From Nocardioides albertanoniae (GTDB taxonomy: Bacteria; Actinomycetota; Actinomycetes; Propionibacteriales; Nocardioidaceae), in assembly GCF_006716315.1 (NCBI RefSeq), contig NZ_VFOV01000001.1, positions 4,728,501 through 4,792,500 of the forward strand: DNA of 64,000 nt. The letters are read 5' to 3'. The notes under the pieces are model-generated. The model had not been told where the DNA came from. It did no database searches and was given only the letters and a program-made list of their open reading frames with translations. The position numbers and the translations under genes were made by a program. Positions 51,755-61,648 of this stretch are shown piece after piece. The first letter of the stretch is position 1. Each line of letters opens with the position of its first letter.

Positions 51755-53271
51755 CCCTCGACTCCGCCCCCGCGATCGTCGCGGTCACGCTGGTCACCCT
51801 CGCGACGCTGACGATCGGCACCTGGGGCCTCCGGTTCAGCCGCACGACGAGCGACTTCTACGTCGCCTCCCGCTCGGTGCGCCCAGCGCTCAACGCGAGC
51901 GCGATCGGCGGGGAGTATCTCTCCGCCGCGTCGTTCCTCGGCATCGCCGGGCTGGTGTTCACCTCCGGCGCCGACATGCTCTGGTATCCGATCGGCTGGA
52001 CCGCGGGCTACCTGGTGCTGCTGACCCTCGTCGCTGCCCCTCTGCGCAGGTCAGGGGCATACACGCTGCCCGACTTCGCCGAGGAGCGACTCGCCTCACG
52101 AGGAGTCAGACGGCTCTGCTCGCTGCTCGTCGTCTCGATCGGCTGGCTCTACCTGATCCCCCAGCTCCAGGGCGCCGGCCTCACCCTGGAGCTGGTCGCC
52201 GGTGCGCCGCGCTGGGTGGGTGCGGCGCTGGTCGGCACCGTCGTGCTCGTCTCCGTCTTCTCCGGCGGGATGCGCTCGATCACGTTCGTGCAGGCCTTCC
52301 AGTACTGGCTCAAGCTCACTGCTCTGCTCGTGCCCGTCGGCGTGCTGGTCGCGGTCTGGGGCAGCGACGGCGCACCCCGCGCCGACCTCAGCCAGGCGTG
52401 GTCGCTGCCGATGGGCACCAACGACGCCACCGGTCTCTACGCCACCTACTCGCTGATCGCGGCCACGTTCCTCGGCACGATGGGCCTGCCGCACGTCGGG
52501 GTGCGCTTCTACACCAACCCCGACGGCCGCGCCGCCCGCCGCACGACCCTGGTGGTGCTGGCGCTCATCGGCGTCTTCTACCTGCTGCCGCCGGTGCTCG
52601 GCGTGCTCGGGCGTGTGTACGCAGCCACCCCCGCCTCCGCCGACACCCTGGTGCTCGAGCTGCCTCGGCTGATGGTCTCCGGCTGGGCGGGCGACGCGCT
52701 GACCGGTCTGGTGTGCGCGGGCGCCTTCGCGGCGTTCCTCTCCACCTCCTCCGGCCTGGCGATCGCCGTCTCCGGCGTGCTCTCGCAAGACGTGGTGGTG
52801 CCGTGGCTGCGTCGCCGCGGCAGCCGTTTCGGCGGCGTCGCCGCCTTCCGCATCGCCTCGTTCGTCGCCGTCATCGTGCCGGTCACCGGCGCGCTGCTGA
52901 CCCCCAGCGTCGGTGTCGCCCGCGGCGTCGCGCTCGCCTTCGCCCTCGCCGCCGCCACCTTCTGCCCGCTCCTCCTGCTCGGCATCTGGTGGCGCCGCCT
53001 GACCGCCTACGGCGCCGCCGCCGGCCTGGTCACCGGGCTGCTCACGACCGGGGCGGCGGTGATCTTCACGATCAGCGGGTGGCGTACGGACACCTGGGTC
53101 GACGTCGTGCTCACCCAGCCCGCGCTGTGGACGGTGCCCCTCTCCTTCGCGGTCATGATCCTCGCCAGTCTCGCGACGGCCGCCCGCGTCCCCGCCCACA
53201 CCACCCGCCTCCTCGTACGCCTCCACACCCCCGAGCCGACGGTCACGACTCCCGCGATGCAGCAGCGCTGA
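51751..53271 (+). CDS. Solute:sodium symporter family transporter (acetate symporter-like)
   Basis: 506 residues, about 13 helices. SSS family features: TTSDFYVASRSVRPALNASAIGGEYLSAASFLG near residues 31-63 and GTMGLPHVGVRFYTNPDGRAARR near 250, close in pattern to ActP at 53817 and so probably a paralogue for acetate or another short-chain acid. Co-translated with the LytS/LytTR genes, suggesting the two-component system senses its substrate. Confidence 0.85.
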   Translation: MTLDSAPAIVAVTLVTLATLTIGTWGLRFSRTTSDFYVASRSVRPALNASAIGGEYLSAASFLGIAGLVFTSGADMLWYPIGWTAGYLVLLTLVAAPLRRSGAYTLPDFAEERLASRGVRRLCSLLVVSIGWLYLIPQLQGAGLTLELVAGAPRWVGAALVGTVVLVSVFSGGMRSITFVQAFQYWLKLTALLVPVGVLVAVWGSDGAPRADLSQAWSLPMGTNDATGLYATYSLIAATFLGTMGLPHVGVRFYTNPDGRAARRTTLVVLALIGVFYLLPPVLGVLGRVYAATPASADTLVLELPRLMVSGWAGDALTGLVCAGAFAAFLSTSSGLAIAVSGVLSQDVVVPWLRRRGSRFGGVAAFRIASFVAVIVPVTGALLTPSVGVARGVALAFALAAATFCPLLLLGIWWRRLTAYGAAAGLVTGLLTTGAAVIFTISGWRTDTWVDVVLTQPALWTVPLSFAVMILASLATAARVPAHTTRLLVRLHTPEPTVTTPAMQQR

Positions 53272-53392
53272 GAGACCACCGCCGCTCAGGAGGCGCCATT
53301 CGGCGCGCCATTTCGACCGCTCGTCGCGCGACAGCGCCGCCCACCGAGGGACCGGGCGCTTCCTCGCGACGCGCACACCCGTGAGCCCCTAC

Positions 53393-53408
53393 TGTGACTG
53401 CAATCACA
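53393..53408. promoter_or_regulatory. CRP/GlxR-type binding site
   Basis: TGTGACTGCAATCACA matches the CRP consensus TGTGA-N6-TCACA perfectly. It lies 57 bases before the DUF485 gene start that leads into actP. CRP-family proteins (GlxR in corynebacteria, Crp in mycobacteria) control acetate metabolism genes. The regulator gene is not in the window. Confidence 0.75.
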
Positions 53409-53464
53409 CGTCGCCCGTCCTTCACCCCCACGGAGGACGGCCTCGTCAACGAAAGGGTTCGACC

Positions 53465-53815
53465 GTGAGCGAAGAAGCACACGACCAAGCCCACCGGCAC
53501 GACCCGGTCTACGACAGCCTGCACGCCACCGCTGAGTTTCGCGCTCTACGGTCGGCGTACCGGAAGTTCGTCTTCCCGGCCACGGTGGCATTCCTGGTTT
53601 GGTATCTCCTCTACGTCTTCTGCTCCAACTGGGCAGACGGCTTCATGGACGCCAAGCTGGTCGGCAACATCAACGTCGCGCTGATCTTCGGGCTGTTGCA
53701 GTTCGCGACCACGTTCGGCATCGCCTACTTCTACGCCAACTACTCCACCAAGCACCTCGACCCGCTGGCGAGGAAGCTGGACGAGGAATACGAGACCGGA
53801 AAGAGGCAGCTCTGA
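53465..53815 (+). CDS. DUF485 membrane protein, symporter partner
   Basis: 116 residues from GTG 53465 with AAAGGG upstream. DUF485 core: FRALRSAYRKFVFPATVAFL near residue 27, two helices, then YFYANYSTKHLDPLARKL. DUF485 genes precede actP in many bacteria, here with a 1-base gap. Thought to assist or modulate the symporter; the exact role is not known. Confidence 0.9.
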   Translation: MSEEAHDQAHRHDPVYDSLHATAEFRALRSAYRKFVFPATVAFLVWYLLYVFCSNWADGFMDAKLVGNINVALIFGLLQFATTFGIAYFYANYSTKHLDPLARKLDEEYETGKRQL

Positions 53816-53816
53816 C

Positions 53817-55436
53817 ATGGACGGCAGCCAGATCCTCACCACGGTCCTCTTCCTGACCGTCGTCGCGATCACGATCGGCATCACCTTCTGGGCGAGCCGG
53901 CAGACGAAGACCGCGGCCGACTACTACGCCGGCGGCCGCGGGTTCTCCGGGTTCCAGAACGGGCTCGCGATCGGCGGCGACTACATGTCGGCCGCGTCGT
54001 TCCTCGGCATCTCCGGCGCCATCGCGCTCTCCGGCTACGACGGCTTCCTCTACTCGATCGGCTTCCTCGTCGCCTGGCTGGTGGCACTGCTGCTGGTCGC
54101 GGAGGTGCTGCGCAACTCGGGTCGTTACACGATGGCCGACCAGCTGGCGTACCGGATGAAGCAGCGCCCGGTGCGGATGGCGGCGGCCACCTCGACCGTC
54201 GTCGTCAGCATCTTCTACCTGCTGGCCCAGATGGTCGGCGCGGGCGCCCTGGTGGCCCTGCTGCTCGGCGTCGAGGACCAGGCGGTGAAGAACATCGTGA
54301 TCCTCTTCGTCGGCGCGCTGATGATCTTCTACGTCACCGTCGGCGGGATGAAGGGCACCACCTGGGTGCAGATCGTCAAGGCCGTGCTGCTGATGACCGG
54401 CTCGGCCCTGATCGTGATCCTGGTGCTCGCGCAGTTCGGCTTCAACCTCTCCGAGCTGCTCGGCTCCGCCGCCGACGCCTCGGGCAAGGGCGATGCCTTC
54501 CTGCAGCCCGGCCTGAAGTACGGCCTGAGCTTCACCAGCGAGATGGACTTCATCTCGCTCGGTCTGGCCCTGGTGCTCGGCACCGCCGGCCTGCCGCACA
54601 TCCTGATCCGCTTCTACACCGTGCCGACCTCCGCGGACGCCCGCAAGTCGGTGCTGTGGGCGATCGGCCTGATCGGCGTCTTCTACCTGTTCACCCTGGT
54701 CCTGGGCTTCGGTGCGGCCGCACTGGTCGACCCGGCCACCATGGACAAGGCCGGCAACCTGGCGGCACCGCTGCTCGCCCAGGAGGTCGGTGGCGGTGAC
54801 GGCTCCATCGGTGGCGCCGTGCTGCTGGCGCTCATCTCCGCGGTCGCCTTCGCCACGATCCTCGCCGTCGTCGCGGGCCTCACGCTGACCTCCTCGGTCT
54901 CCGTCGCCCACGACATCTACAACTCGGTGATCAAGCGCGGCAAGGCCTCGGAGAAGGAGGAGATGAAGGTCTCCCGCTGGGCCGCGGCGGGCATCGGCCT
55001 GGTCGCGATCCTGCTGGCCATCCCGGCGCAGTCGCTGAACATCGCGTTCCTCGTGGCGTTGGCCTTCGCGGTCGCCGCCTCGGCGAACCTGCCGGCGATC
55101 ATCTACAACATGTTCTGGGCGCGGTTCAACACCCGCGGCGCGGTCTGGTCCATCTACGGCGGACTGATCTCGTGCGTCGGCCTGGTGCTCTTCTCACCGG
55201 TCGTCTCCGGCAAGGTCGACCCCGCCACCGGCGACAGCCTCTCGCTGTTCCCGGCCGGCATCGACTTCTCCTGGTTCCCCCTCGAGAACCCCGGCATCGT
55301 CTCCATCCCGCTCGGGTTCTTCCTGGGCTGGCTGGGCACGGTGACGTCGAAGGAGCCGGAGACCGCCGAGCGTTACGTCGAGCTCGAGGTGCGCGCCCTC
55401 ACCGGTGCGGGCTCCGAGAAGGCGATCCAGCACTGA
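53817..55436 (+). CDS. actP: Cation/acetate symporter ActP
   Basis: 539 residues, about 13 helices. ADYYAGGRGFSGFQNGLAIGGDYMSAASFLG is the family signature region (residues 34-64). GTAGLPHILIRFYTVPTSADARKS near 259 and an ANLPAIIYNMFW motif late in the protein are also typical. Imports acetate and other short carboxylates with a cation. It sits between its DUF485 partner and acs, giving an uptake-activation unit, with a terminator-like hairpin before acs. Confidence 0.92.
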   Translation: MDGSQILTTVLFLTVVAITIGITFWASRQTKTAADYYAGGRGFSGFQNGLAIGGDYMSAASFLGISGAIALSGYDGFLYSIGFLVAWLVALLLVAEVLRNSGRYTMADQLAYRMKQRPVRMAAATSTVVVSIFYLLAQMVGAGALVALLLGVEDQAVKNIVILFVGALMIFYVTVGGMKGTTWVQIVKAVLLMTGSALIVILVLAQFGFNLSELLGSAADASGKGDAFLQPGLKYGLSFTSEMDFISLGLALVLGTAGLPHILIRFYTVPTSADARKSVLWAIGLIGVFYLFTLVLGFGAAALVDPATMDKAGNLAAPLLAQEVGGGDGSIGGAVLLALISAVAFATILAVVAGLTLTSSVSVAHDIYNSVIKRGKASEKEEMKVSRWAAAGIGLVAILLAIPAQSLNIAFLVALAFAVAASANLPAIIYNMFWARFNTRGAVWSIYGGLISCVGLVLFSPVVSGKVDPATGDSLSLFPAGIDFSWFPLENPGIVSIPLGFFLGWLGTVTSKEPETAERYVELEVRALTGAGSEKAIQH

Positions 55437-55440
55437 TCTC

Positions 55441-55486
55441 GATGGTGGGCCGTCGTACACCTCGGGCTGTACGGCGGCCCACCATC
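55441..55486 (+). terminator. Terminator between actP and acs
   Basis: GATGGTGGGCCGTCGTAC (55441-55458) pairs with GTACGGCGGCCCACCATC (55469-55486) with one mismatch, followed by GTTCTC. It lies 4 bases after the actP stop, indicating that acs has its own promoter. Confidence 0.8.
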
Positions 55487-55507
55487 GTTCTCATCCCCGC
55501 ACTACCC

Positions 55508-55523
55508 TGTGGTCTGAGCCACA
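55508..55523. promoter_or_regulatory. CRP-like palindrome upstream of acs
   Basis: TGTGGTCTGAGCCACA keeps the TGTG/CACA arms and 6-base spacing of a CRP site, with G/C in place of the fifth A/T pair. It lies 22 bases before the acs start, a position where binding would probably repress or overlap the promoter. Weaker than the site at 53393. Confidence 0.5.
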
Positions 55524-55545
55524 TATTTCGTACGTAGGAGCAACT

Positions 55546-57513
<1,968 letters not shown>

Positions 57514-57520
57514 GCACAGA

Positions 57521-57559
57521 CAGCGGCCCGGTCACCCGTGATGGGTGACCGGGCCGCTG
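57521..57559. terminator. Bidirectional terminator between acs and the NlpC/P60 gene
   Basis: CAGCGGCCCGGTCACCC (57521-57537) pairs perfectly with GGGTGACCGGGCCGCTG (57543-57559) across a 5-base loop. It sits 7 bases after the acs stop and 9 bases before the convergent gene's stop. Confidence 0.87.
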
Positions 57560-57568
57560 CGTACGTCG

Positions 57569-58171
57569 TCAGTGCTTGTACTTCACCCGCCGGATGAAGT
57601 GCTTGCTGGTCCAGATCGGGTCCTTCTTGACCGTCTCGCCAGACCTGGGCGCGTGCCAGATCCAGCGGCGCCCGTCGTGCTTCCCGGCGTAGATGCCGAC
57701 GTGGTAGACACCGCCGCCGTCGTAGAAGAAGACGAGGTCGCCCTTGCGCGGCTTCTTGACCTTGAAGGTGTGGCTGACCTGCGCAGACGAGCTGTGCGGC
57801 AGCTTGTGGCCGAGCTTCTTGTAGACCCACCGGGTCAGGCCCGAGCAGTCGAAGGAGTGCGGGCCGGCGGCGCCGTAGGAGTAGGGGTCACCGGCGCGGG
57901 TCTTGACGCGACGCCAGGCTCTGATGCCTCGCGACTTCTTCTTTTTCTTGGCCTTCTGCTTGGCGGCCTTCTTCTCCGAGACGCTCGTGGTCGTGGCGGA
58001 GTGGGTGCCGGTCTGGGCGCTCGTCCCCGGCGAAGGGGCGGCGGTGGCCGACTGGTTGGGTACGGCGACGAGTGCGAGCCCGGTCACGAGGGCTGCCGCG
58101 AGTCCGATGCCGATATGTCTGGTGATCTTCCTGGGCGCGCGCGAAAGCGCACGGATACACGATCCGATCAT
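57569..58171 (-). CDS. Secreted NlpC/P60 cell-wall hydrolase
   Basis: 200 residues. A signal peptide (HIGIGLAAALVTGLALVAVP, then ATAAP) is followed by a Lys-rich linker (KKAAKQKAKKKKKSR) and an NlpC/P60 domain from about residue 85. Catalytic Cys in HSFDCSGLTRWVYKKLG, His in GGGVYHVGIYAG and the third polar residue in WIWHAPRSG. Probably a D,L-endopeptidase acting on peptidoglycan. A c-di-AMP riboswitch occupies its leader, linking expression to cell-wall stress. Confidence 0.9.
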   Translation of the reverse strand: MIGSCIRALSRAPRKITRHIGIGLAAALVTGLALVAVPNQSATAAPSPGTSAQTGTHSATTTSVSEKKAAKQKAKKKKKSRGIRAWRRVKTRAGDPYSYGAAGPHSFDCSGLTRWVYKKLGHKLPHSSSAQVSHTFKVKKPRKGDLVFFYDGGGVYHVGIYAGKHDGRRWIWHAPRSGETVKKDPIWTSKHFIRRVKYKH

Positions 58172-58192
58172 TCGAGGTTCCCTCGGTGCAGC

Positions 58193-58371
58193 GACGCCTG
58201 CGAAGGTTTACCTGTCGGATTCGGGCTGCTGATGCCCGGGCGCTGGAATCCCTGTGTTCCGTCTGCGCCTTCACCCCAAGCCGGTCGGCCTTGTCTCTGG
58301 CTCCCGGCGTACTGCTCGGCTCCCCCGTGCCCGCCACCTGGTGTGGATCGGTTCTCCTCCGGCTGTGACGG
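58193..58371 (-). ncRNA. c-di-AMP (ydaO/yuaA) riboswitch
   Basis: Read on the minus strand, the leader contains the conserved elements in order: CCGGAGGAGAACCGATCC at the 5' end, GGGCACGGGGGAGCCGAG, CGGCTTGGGGTGAAGGCGC, and near the 3' end GCCCGAATCCGACAGG, then GTAAACC and GCAGGCGTC. These are the hallmark of the ydaO family, which senses c-di-AMP. In actinobacteria it typically lies upstream of wall hydrolase genes, repressing them when c-di-AMP is high. The 3' end is about 20 bases before the hydrolase start. Boundaries are approximate. Confidence 0.88.
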
Positions 58372-58652
58372 GCCTCGGCGCGACCGGAGCGGCCTCACCA
58401 TCTGGTGAGGGCTGAAACCACTATGCAACGAAAATCGGCTCCCGCAACGCGTTGAGACCTAAATCTCAGCACGTGTCCTGACTGTTTGCGTTCGTTTGCG
58501 TGCGTTTGCCGTTTCGATACTGCATGCAGAATGGGTCCGTCCGCGCAGCCCGGAGCACGTCGCCACGAGGCCTTGCTAGGGTCGATGTCAGGTGTGCCGG
58601 GAAGTCTGGTCGGCGTGATTTCGACGACCCCCGAGCCCCTGGAGGCCAACCC

Positions 58653-59951
58653 GTGACCGACACCCGCAACCGCCTCTTCACCCGCGGATCCTGGCTGGAG
58701 ACCTCGCGCACAGCCGAGATCCTGCGCGCCGAGACGACCGGCGGCGTGCTCCTGATCATCGCCGCGATCATCGCCGTGGTGCTCGCCAACAGCCCCTGGC
58801 AGGAGGCCTACGAGGCGGTCCGTGACTTCCGCGTCGGGCCCGCTGCGCTCCATCTCGACCTCAGCATCGGGGCCTGGGCCGCCGACGGCCTGCTGGCGAT
58901 CTTCTTCTTCGTCGCCGGGCTCGAGCTCAAGCGGGAGTTCGTCGCCGGCGACCTCCGCGACCCGCGACGGGCCGCGCTGCCGATCGCGGCAGCGGTGGGC
59001 GGCATGGTCGCTCCCGCGCTGATCTACGTTGCCGTCAACCTCGTCGACGACGGATCGCTGGCCGGCTGGGCGACCCCGGTCGCGACCGACATCGCCTTCG
59101 CCGTCGCCATCCTGGCGGTCATCTCGACCCACCTGCCTGCCGGGCTGCGTACTTTCCTGCTGACTCTCGCCGTCGTCGACGACCTGCTCGGCATCACGAT
59201 CATCGCGGTGTTCTTCACCTCCAGCCTGCACATCGGTTTCCTCCTGCTGGCGCTCGTCCCGATCGGGCTCTTCGCCCTGCTGGTGCAGCGCCGCGTACGC
59301 AGCCCCTGGCTGCTCGTCCCGCTCGCCCTGATCGCCTGGGCGCTCGTCCACTCCAGTGGTGTCCACGCCACCGTCGCCGGTGTCCTGCTGGGGTTCACCG
59401 TGCCGGTGATCGCCCGGAACCCGGAGGCCAAGCGCGGGCTCGCCGAGCACTTCGAGCACCTGGTCCGGCCGATCTCCGCCGGTGTCGCGGTGCCGATCTT
59501 CGCCTTCTTCGCCGCCGGTGTGTCCCTCGGCGGCTGGGACGGTGTGACCGGGGCGCTGCACGACCCCATCACCCTCGGCATCATCCTCGGCCTGGTCGTC
59601 GGCAAGACCATCGGCATCGCGGGCTCGACGTGGCTCCTGTCCCGGTTCACCAAGGCATCGCTCGACGACGACCTCGCCTGGTGGGACGTGATCGGGATGG
59701 CGATGCTGGCGGGCATCGGATTCACGGTGTCGCTGCTGATCGGCGAGCTGGCCTTCCACGCCGATCCGGCCGCCCACGACCACATGAAGGTGGGCGTGCT
59801 GTTCGGATCCGTCCTCGCCGCCGCGCTGGCCACGGTGGTGCTGCGGGCCCGCAATCGCGTCTACCGTCGCATCGGGGAGCTCGAGACGATCGATGTCGAC
59901 AAGGACGGCGTGCCGGACGTGTTCGAGGATGAAGAGCACCGGGACCGGTAA
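58653..59951 (+). CDS. nhaA: Na+/H+ antiporter NhaA
   Basis: 432 residues from GTG 58653 with GGAGG seven bases upstream. Helical antiporter with the paired aspartates of the ion site in [14 protein letters not shown] near residue 170 and [17 protein letters not shown] in helix 4. [20 protein letters not shown] near 87 is the family signature. The extra C-terminal segment ([18 protein letters not shown]) resembles a calcium-binding DxDxDG loop, which is unusual. The 280-bp gap upstream has no gene apart from the divergent riboswitch. Confidence 0.92.
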   Translation: MTDTRNRLFTRGSWLETSRTAEILRAETTGGVLLIIAAIIAVVLANSPWQEAYEAVRDFRVGPAALHLDLSIGAWAADGLLAIFFFVAGLELKREFVAGDLRDPRRAALPIAAAVGGMVAPALIYVAVNLVDDGSLAGWATPVATDIAFAVAILAVISTHLPAGLRTFLLTLAVVDDLLGITIIAVFFTSSLHIGFLLLALVPIGLFALLVQRRVRSPWLLVPLALIAWALVHSSGVHATVAGVLLGFTVPVIARNPEAKRGLAEHFEHLVRPISAGVAVPIFAFFAAGVSLGGWDGVTGALHDPITLGIILGLVVGKTIGIAGSTWLLSRFTKASLDDDLAWWDVIGMAMLAGIGFTVSLLIGELAFHADPAAHDHMKVGVLFGSVLAAALATVVLRARNRVYRRIGELETIDVDKDGVPDVFEDEEHRDR

Positions 59952-59993
59952 GGTCTGAGACGCTCCAATCACACGTATCAGCGAAGGGTTCCC

Positions 59994-60401
59994 ATGGCAG
60001 TCGACATCGCGAAGTCCCCGAGCGGCGAGGATCCGACGATCGGCAAGCTCGTCGTCGACGCCACCCGCGACATCTCCGGCCTCGTCAACAAGGAGATCGC
60101 GCTCGCCAAACAGGAGCTCAAGGTCTCGGTGACCAACGCCGGCGTCGGCATCGGCCTCTTCGCCGCAGCCGCGTTCCTGCTGGTGCTCGCCGTGATCATG
60201 CTCTCGGTCTCGGTGGCCTACTTCATCCACTGGGCAGGCCTCGGCCTGCACTGGTCCTTCCTCATCGTCTTCGGCTTCTACGTCCTCCTCGCCGCCCTCC
60301 TGGGCTTCGTCGGAGTGCTCAAGGTCAAGAAGGTCAAGGCACCCGAGAAGGCGATCGCCCAGGGCAAGGAGATCCCCCGGGCGCTCAAGGGCCACCACTG
60401 A
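59994..60401 (+). CDS. Phage-holin-superfamily (Holin_3_6-like) membrane protein
   Basis: 135 residues. GKLVVDATRDISGLVNKEIALAKQELK (residues 17-43) is an amphipathic helix, followed by two membrane helices (about 53-75 and 86-108) and a basic tail. It matches the cellular 'phage holin family' proteins common in actinobacteria and seen near marP in mycobacteria (Rv3669-like). A true lysis role is unlikely. GAAGGG lies before the ATG. Function unknown. Confidence 0.8.
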   Translation: MAVDIAKSPSGEDPTIGKLVVDATRDISGLVNKEIALAKQELKVSVTNAGVGIGLFAAAAFLLVLAVIMLSVSVAYFIHWAGLGLHWSFLIVFGFYVLLAALLGFVGVLKVKKVKAPEKAIAQGKEIPRALKGHH

Positions 60402-60412
60402 CCCCTCTCCGC

Positions 60413-60475
60413 CGAGAGGTCACCCCTACAGGCCGAAGAGTCACTCCTGCAGGTCGAGTAGTCACGGCTGCCGAG
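60413..60475. repeat. Three tandem 21-bp repeats before nuclease gene 2
   Basis: Units at 60413-60433, 60434-60454 and 60455-60475, with the shared core GAAGAGTCACTCCTGCAGG in the middle unit. The first differs at several positions and the third is degenerate. The array starts 12 bases after the holin-like gene stop and is 104 bases before the nuclease gene. The same 21-bp unit recurs four times after that gene. Confidence 0.85.
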
Positions 60476-60519
60476 GTATTCGGGCCGGTTGCTGTCCACA
60501 GGCACTGCTGAGGCCTGCG

Positions 60520-60528
60520 TTATCCACA
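60520..60528 (+). other. Perfect DnaA-box-like nonamer upstream of nuclease gene 2
   Basis: TTATCCACA followed by G, 51 bases before ATG 60580, the same nonamer at the same distance as in front of the nuclease gene at 4578. A related TGTCCACAG lies at 60494-60502. Origin-like clustering is absent. Confidence 0.6.
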
Positions 60529-60579
60529 GCCGTCGACAAGACGGATGATTTCGTACGCCGCCCGGCGCACGCTGCGGGC

Positions 60580-61512
60580 ATGAACATGTCACTCGTCAAG
60601 ACCGACAGCAACCTGCCCGAGCGCCCGTTCACCGCGGTCGACGTCCAGTCGATGGCGATCAACCGGTATGCCCTGGACCAGGCGATCAGCCACGGCGACG
60701 TGCGTCGCCCGTTTCGAGGGGTCTATCTACCCTCGAAGATCGACGACGATCCGGCGACACGGGCGGCAGCCCTGGTCAGCGTGGTCTCCAGCCACCAGGT
60801 GATCAGTGATCGGAGCGCGGCCTGGGTGCATGGCATCGACGCCTTCAGCCTGACCGAGGAAGCGCAGCCGCCGCCCGTGGAGACCTGCGCCGTGCGCGGG
60901 CACACCCGCACCCGGCGTCCCGGCACCGACGGCCGCACCCGCGACCTGGTGCCCGACGACATCGTGGTCCTGGGCGGCGTACCGGTGACGACACCGTTGC
61001 GCACCGCGCTCGACCTCGGCTGCAACCTGAACCGTCGGGAGGCGATGGCCGTGCTCGACGAGTTCGCCAAGAAACACGGGGTCTCTCGCTCGGTGCTCAG
61101 CGGCCAGCTCTCGAGGTTCAAGGGGAGACGTGGCGTCCTCCAGCTCCGTGACCTCATCCCTCTCGTCAGCAGCCACACGGAGTCGCAACGCGAGTCGTGG
61201 GTCAAGCTCGCCATCCGCGATGCCGGCCTGCCGCTCCCCGAGGCGCAGGTCTGGGTCGACGTCGAAGGCATCCCCACCTACCGCCTCGACTTCGCCTACC
61301 GCTTGGCCCGGGTCGCGATCGAGTACGACGGCGAGGACCACGACAACGAAGACCAGCACATCTACGACGAAGAGCGACGCGGCTGGCTCATCGACCACGG
61401 CTGGACGATCATCATCGTCCGCAAGGGCGACTTCACCGGCGACCGCCTCCTCGCATGGCTCCGCGAGATCAAAGACGCCCTCACCCCGACATACAGCTCC
61501 CGCCGCTTCTGA
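60580..61512 (+). CDS. AbiEi-like wHTH plus Vsr/DUF559-type nuclease protein (2)
   Basis: 310 residues. The N-terminal part (about 15-55) ends in VRRPFRGVYL, like the wHTH end of AbiEi-type proteins. The C-terminal 200-300 region has TESQRESW (Glu205), YRLDFAY (Asp237) and VAIEYDGEDHD (Glu248, Asp250), then ERRGWLIDHGWTIIIVRKGD, a Vsr/DUF559 nuclease pattern. Same architecture as the protein at 4578 but low sequence identity. Bracketed by 21-bp repeat arrays and preceded by the same TTATCCACA. Cellular role unknown; it may be a repeat-associated nuclease or a defence protein. Confidence 0.7.
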   Translation: MNMSLVKTDSNLPERPFTAVDVQSMAINRYALDQAISHGDVRRPFRGVYLPSKIDDDPATRAAALVSVVSSHQVISDRSAAWVHGIDAFSLTEEAQPPPVETCAVRGHTRTRRPGTDGRTRDLVPDDIVVLGGVPVTTPLRTALDLGCNLNRREAMAVLDEFAKKHGVSRSVLSGQLSRFKGRRGVLQLRDLIPLVSSHTESQRESWVKLAIRDAGLPLPEAQVWVDVEGIPTYRLDFAYRLARVAIEYDGEDHDNEDQHIYDEERRGWLIDHGWTIIIVRKGDFTGDRLLAWLREIKDALTPTYSSRRF

Positions 61513-61527
61513 CCCCCGCCCGCTGGC

Positions 61528-61637
61528 CGAAGAGTCACCCCTGCAGGTCGAAGAGTCACTCCCGCAGGTCGAGTTGGCGGCGGGCTGCCAACTCGACCTG
61601 CAGACCTGACCTCTCGACCTGCAGGGGTGACTTCTCG
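61528..61637. repeat. Composite inverted array of 21-bp repeats with central hairpin
   Basis: Two direct units (61528-61548, 61549-61569; core GAGTCACCCCTGCAGGT) are followed by a 26-base hairpin whose arms are CGAGTTGGC (61570-61578) and GCCAACTCG (61587-61595). Then come two inverted units (61596-61616, 61617-61637; core ACCTGCAGGGGTGACTTC). All boundaries fall on exact 21-base steps, so the whole 110-base block can fold into one long stem. It lies 15 bases after the nuclease stop and 11 bases before the convergent marP stop. Confidence 0.92.
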
Positions 61638-61648
61638 GCGGTGGGTGG

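Noticed and set aside
58395..60398. 667-codon leftward frame across nhaA and the holin-like gene
   Set aside because: Opposite-strand shadow of nhaA and its neighbour; low complexity and no recognisable domain.
59994..60401. Prophage lysis holin
   Set aside because: No phage genes nearby; the family is common in actinobacterial chromosomes in this neighbourhood.
60413..61637. 21-bp units as CRISPR repeats
   Set aside because: Units are directly abutting without spacers and switch orientation, which does not fit CRISPR.
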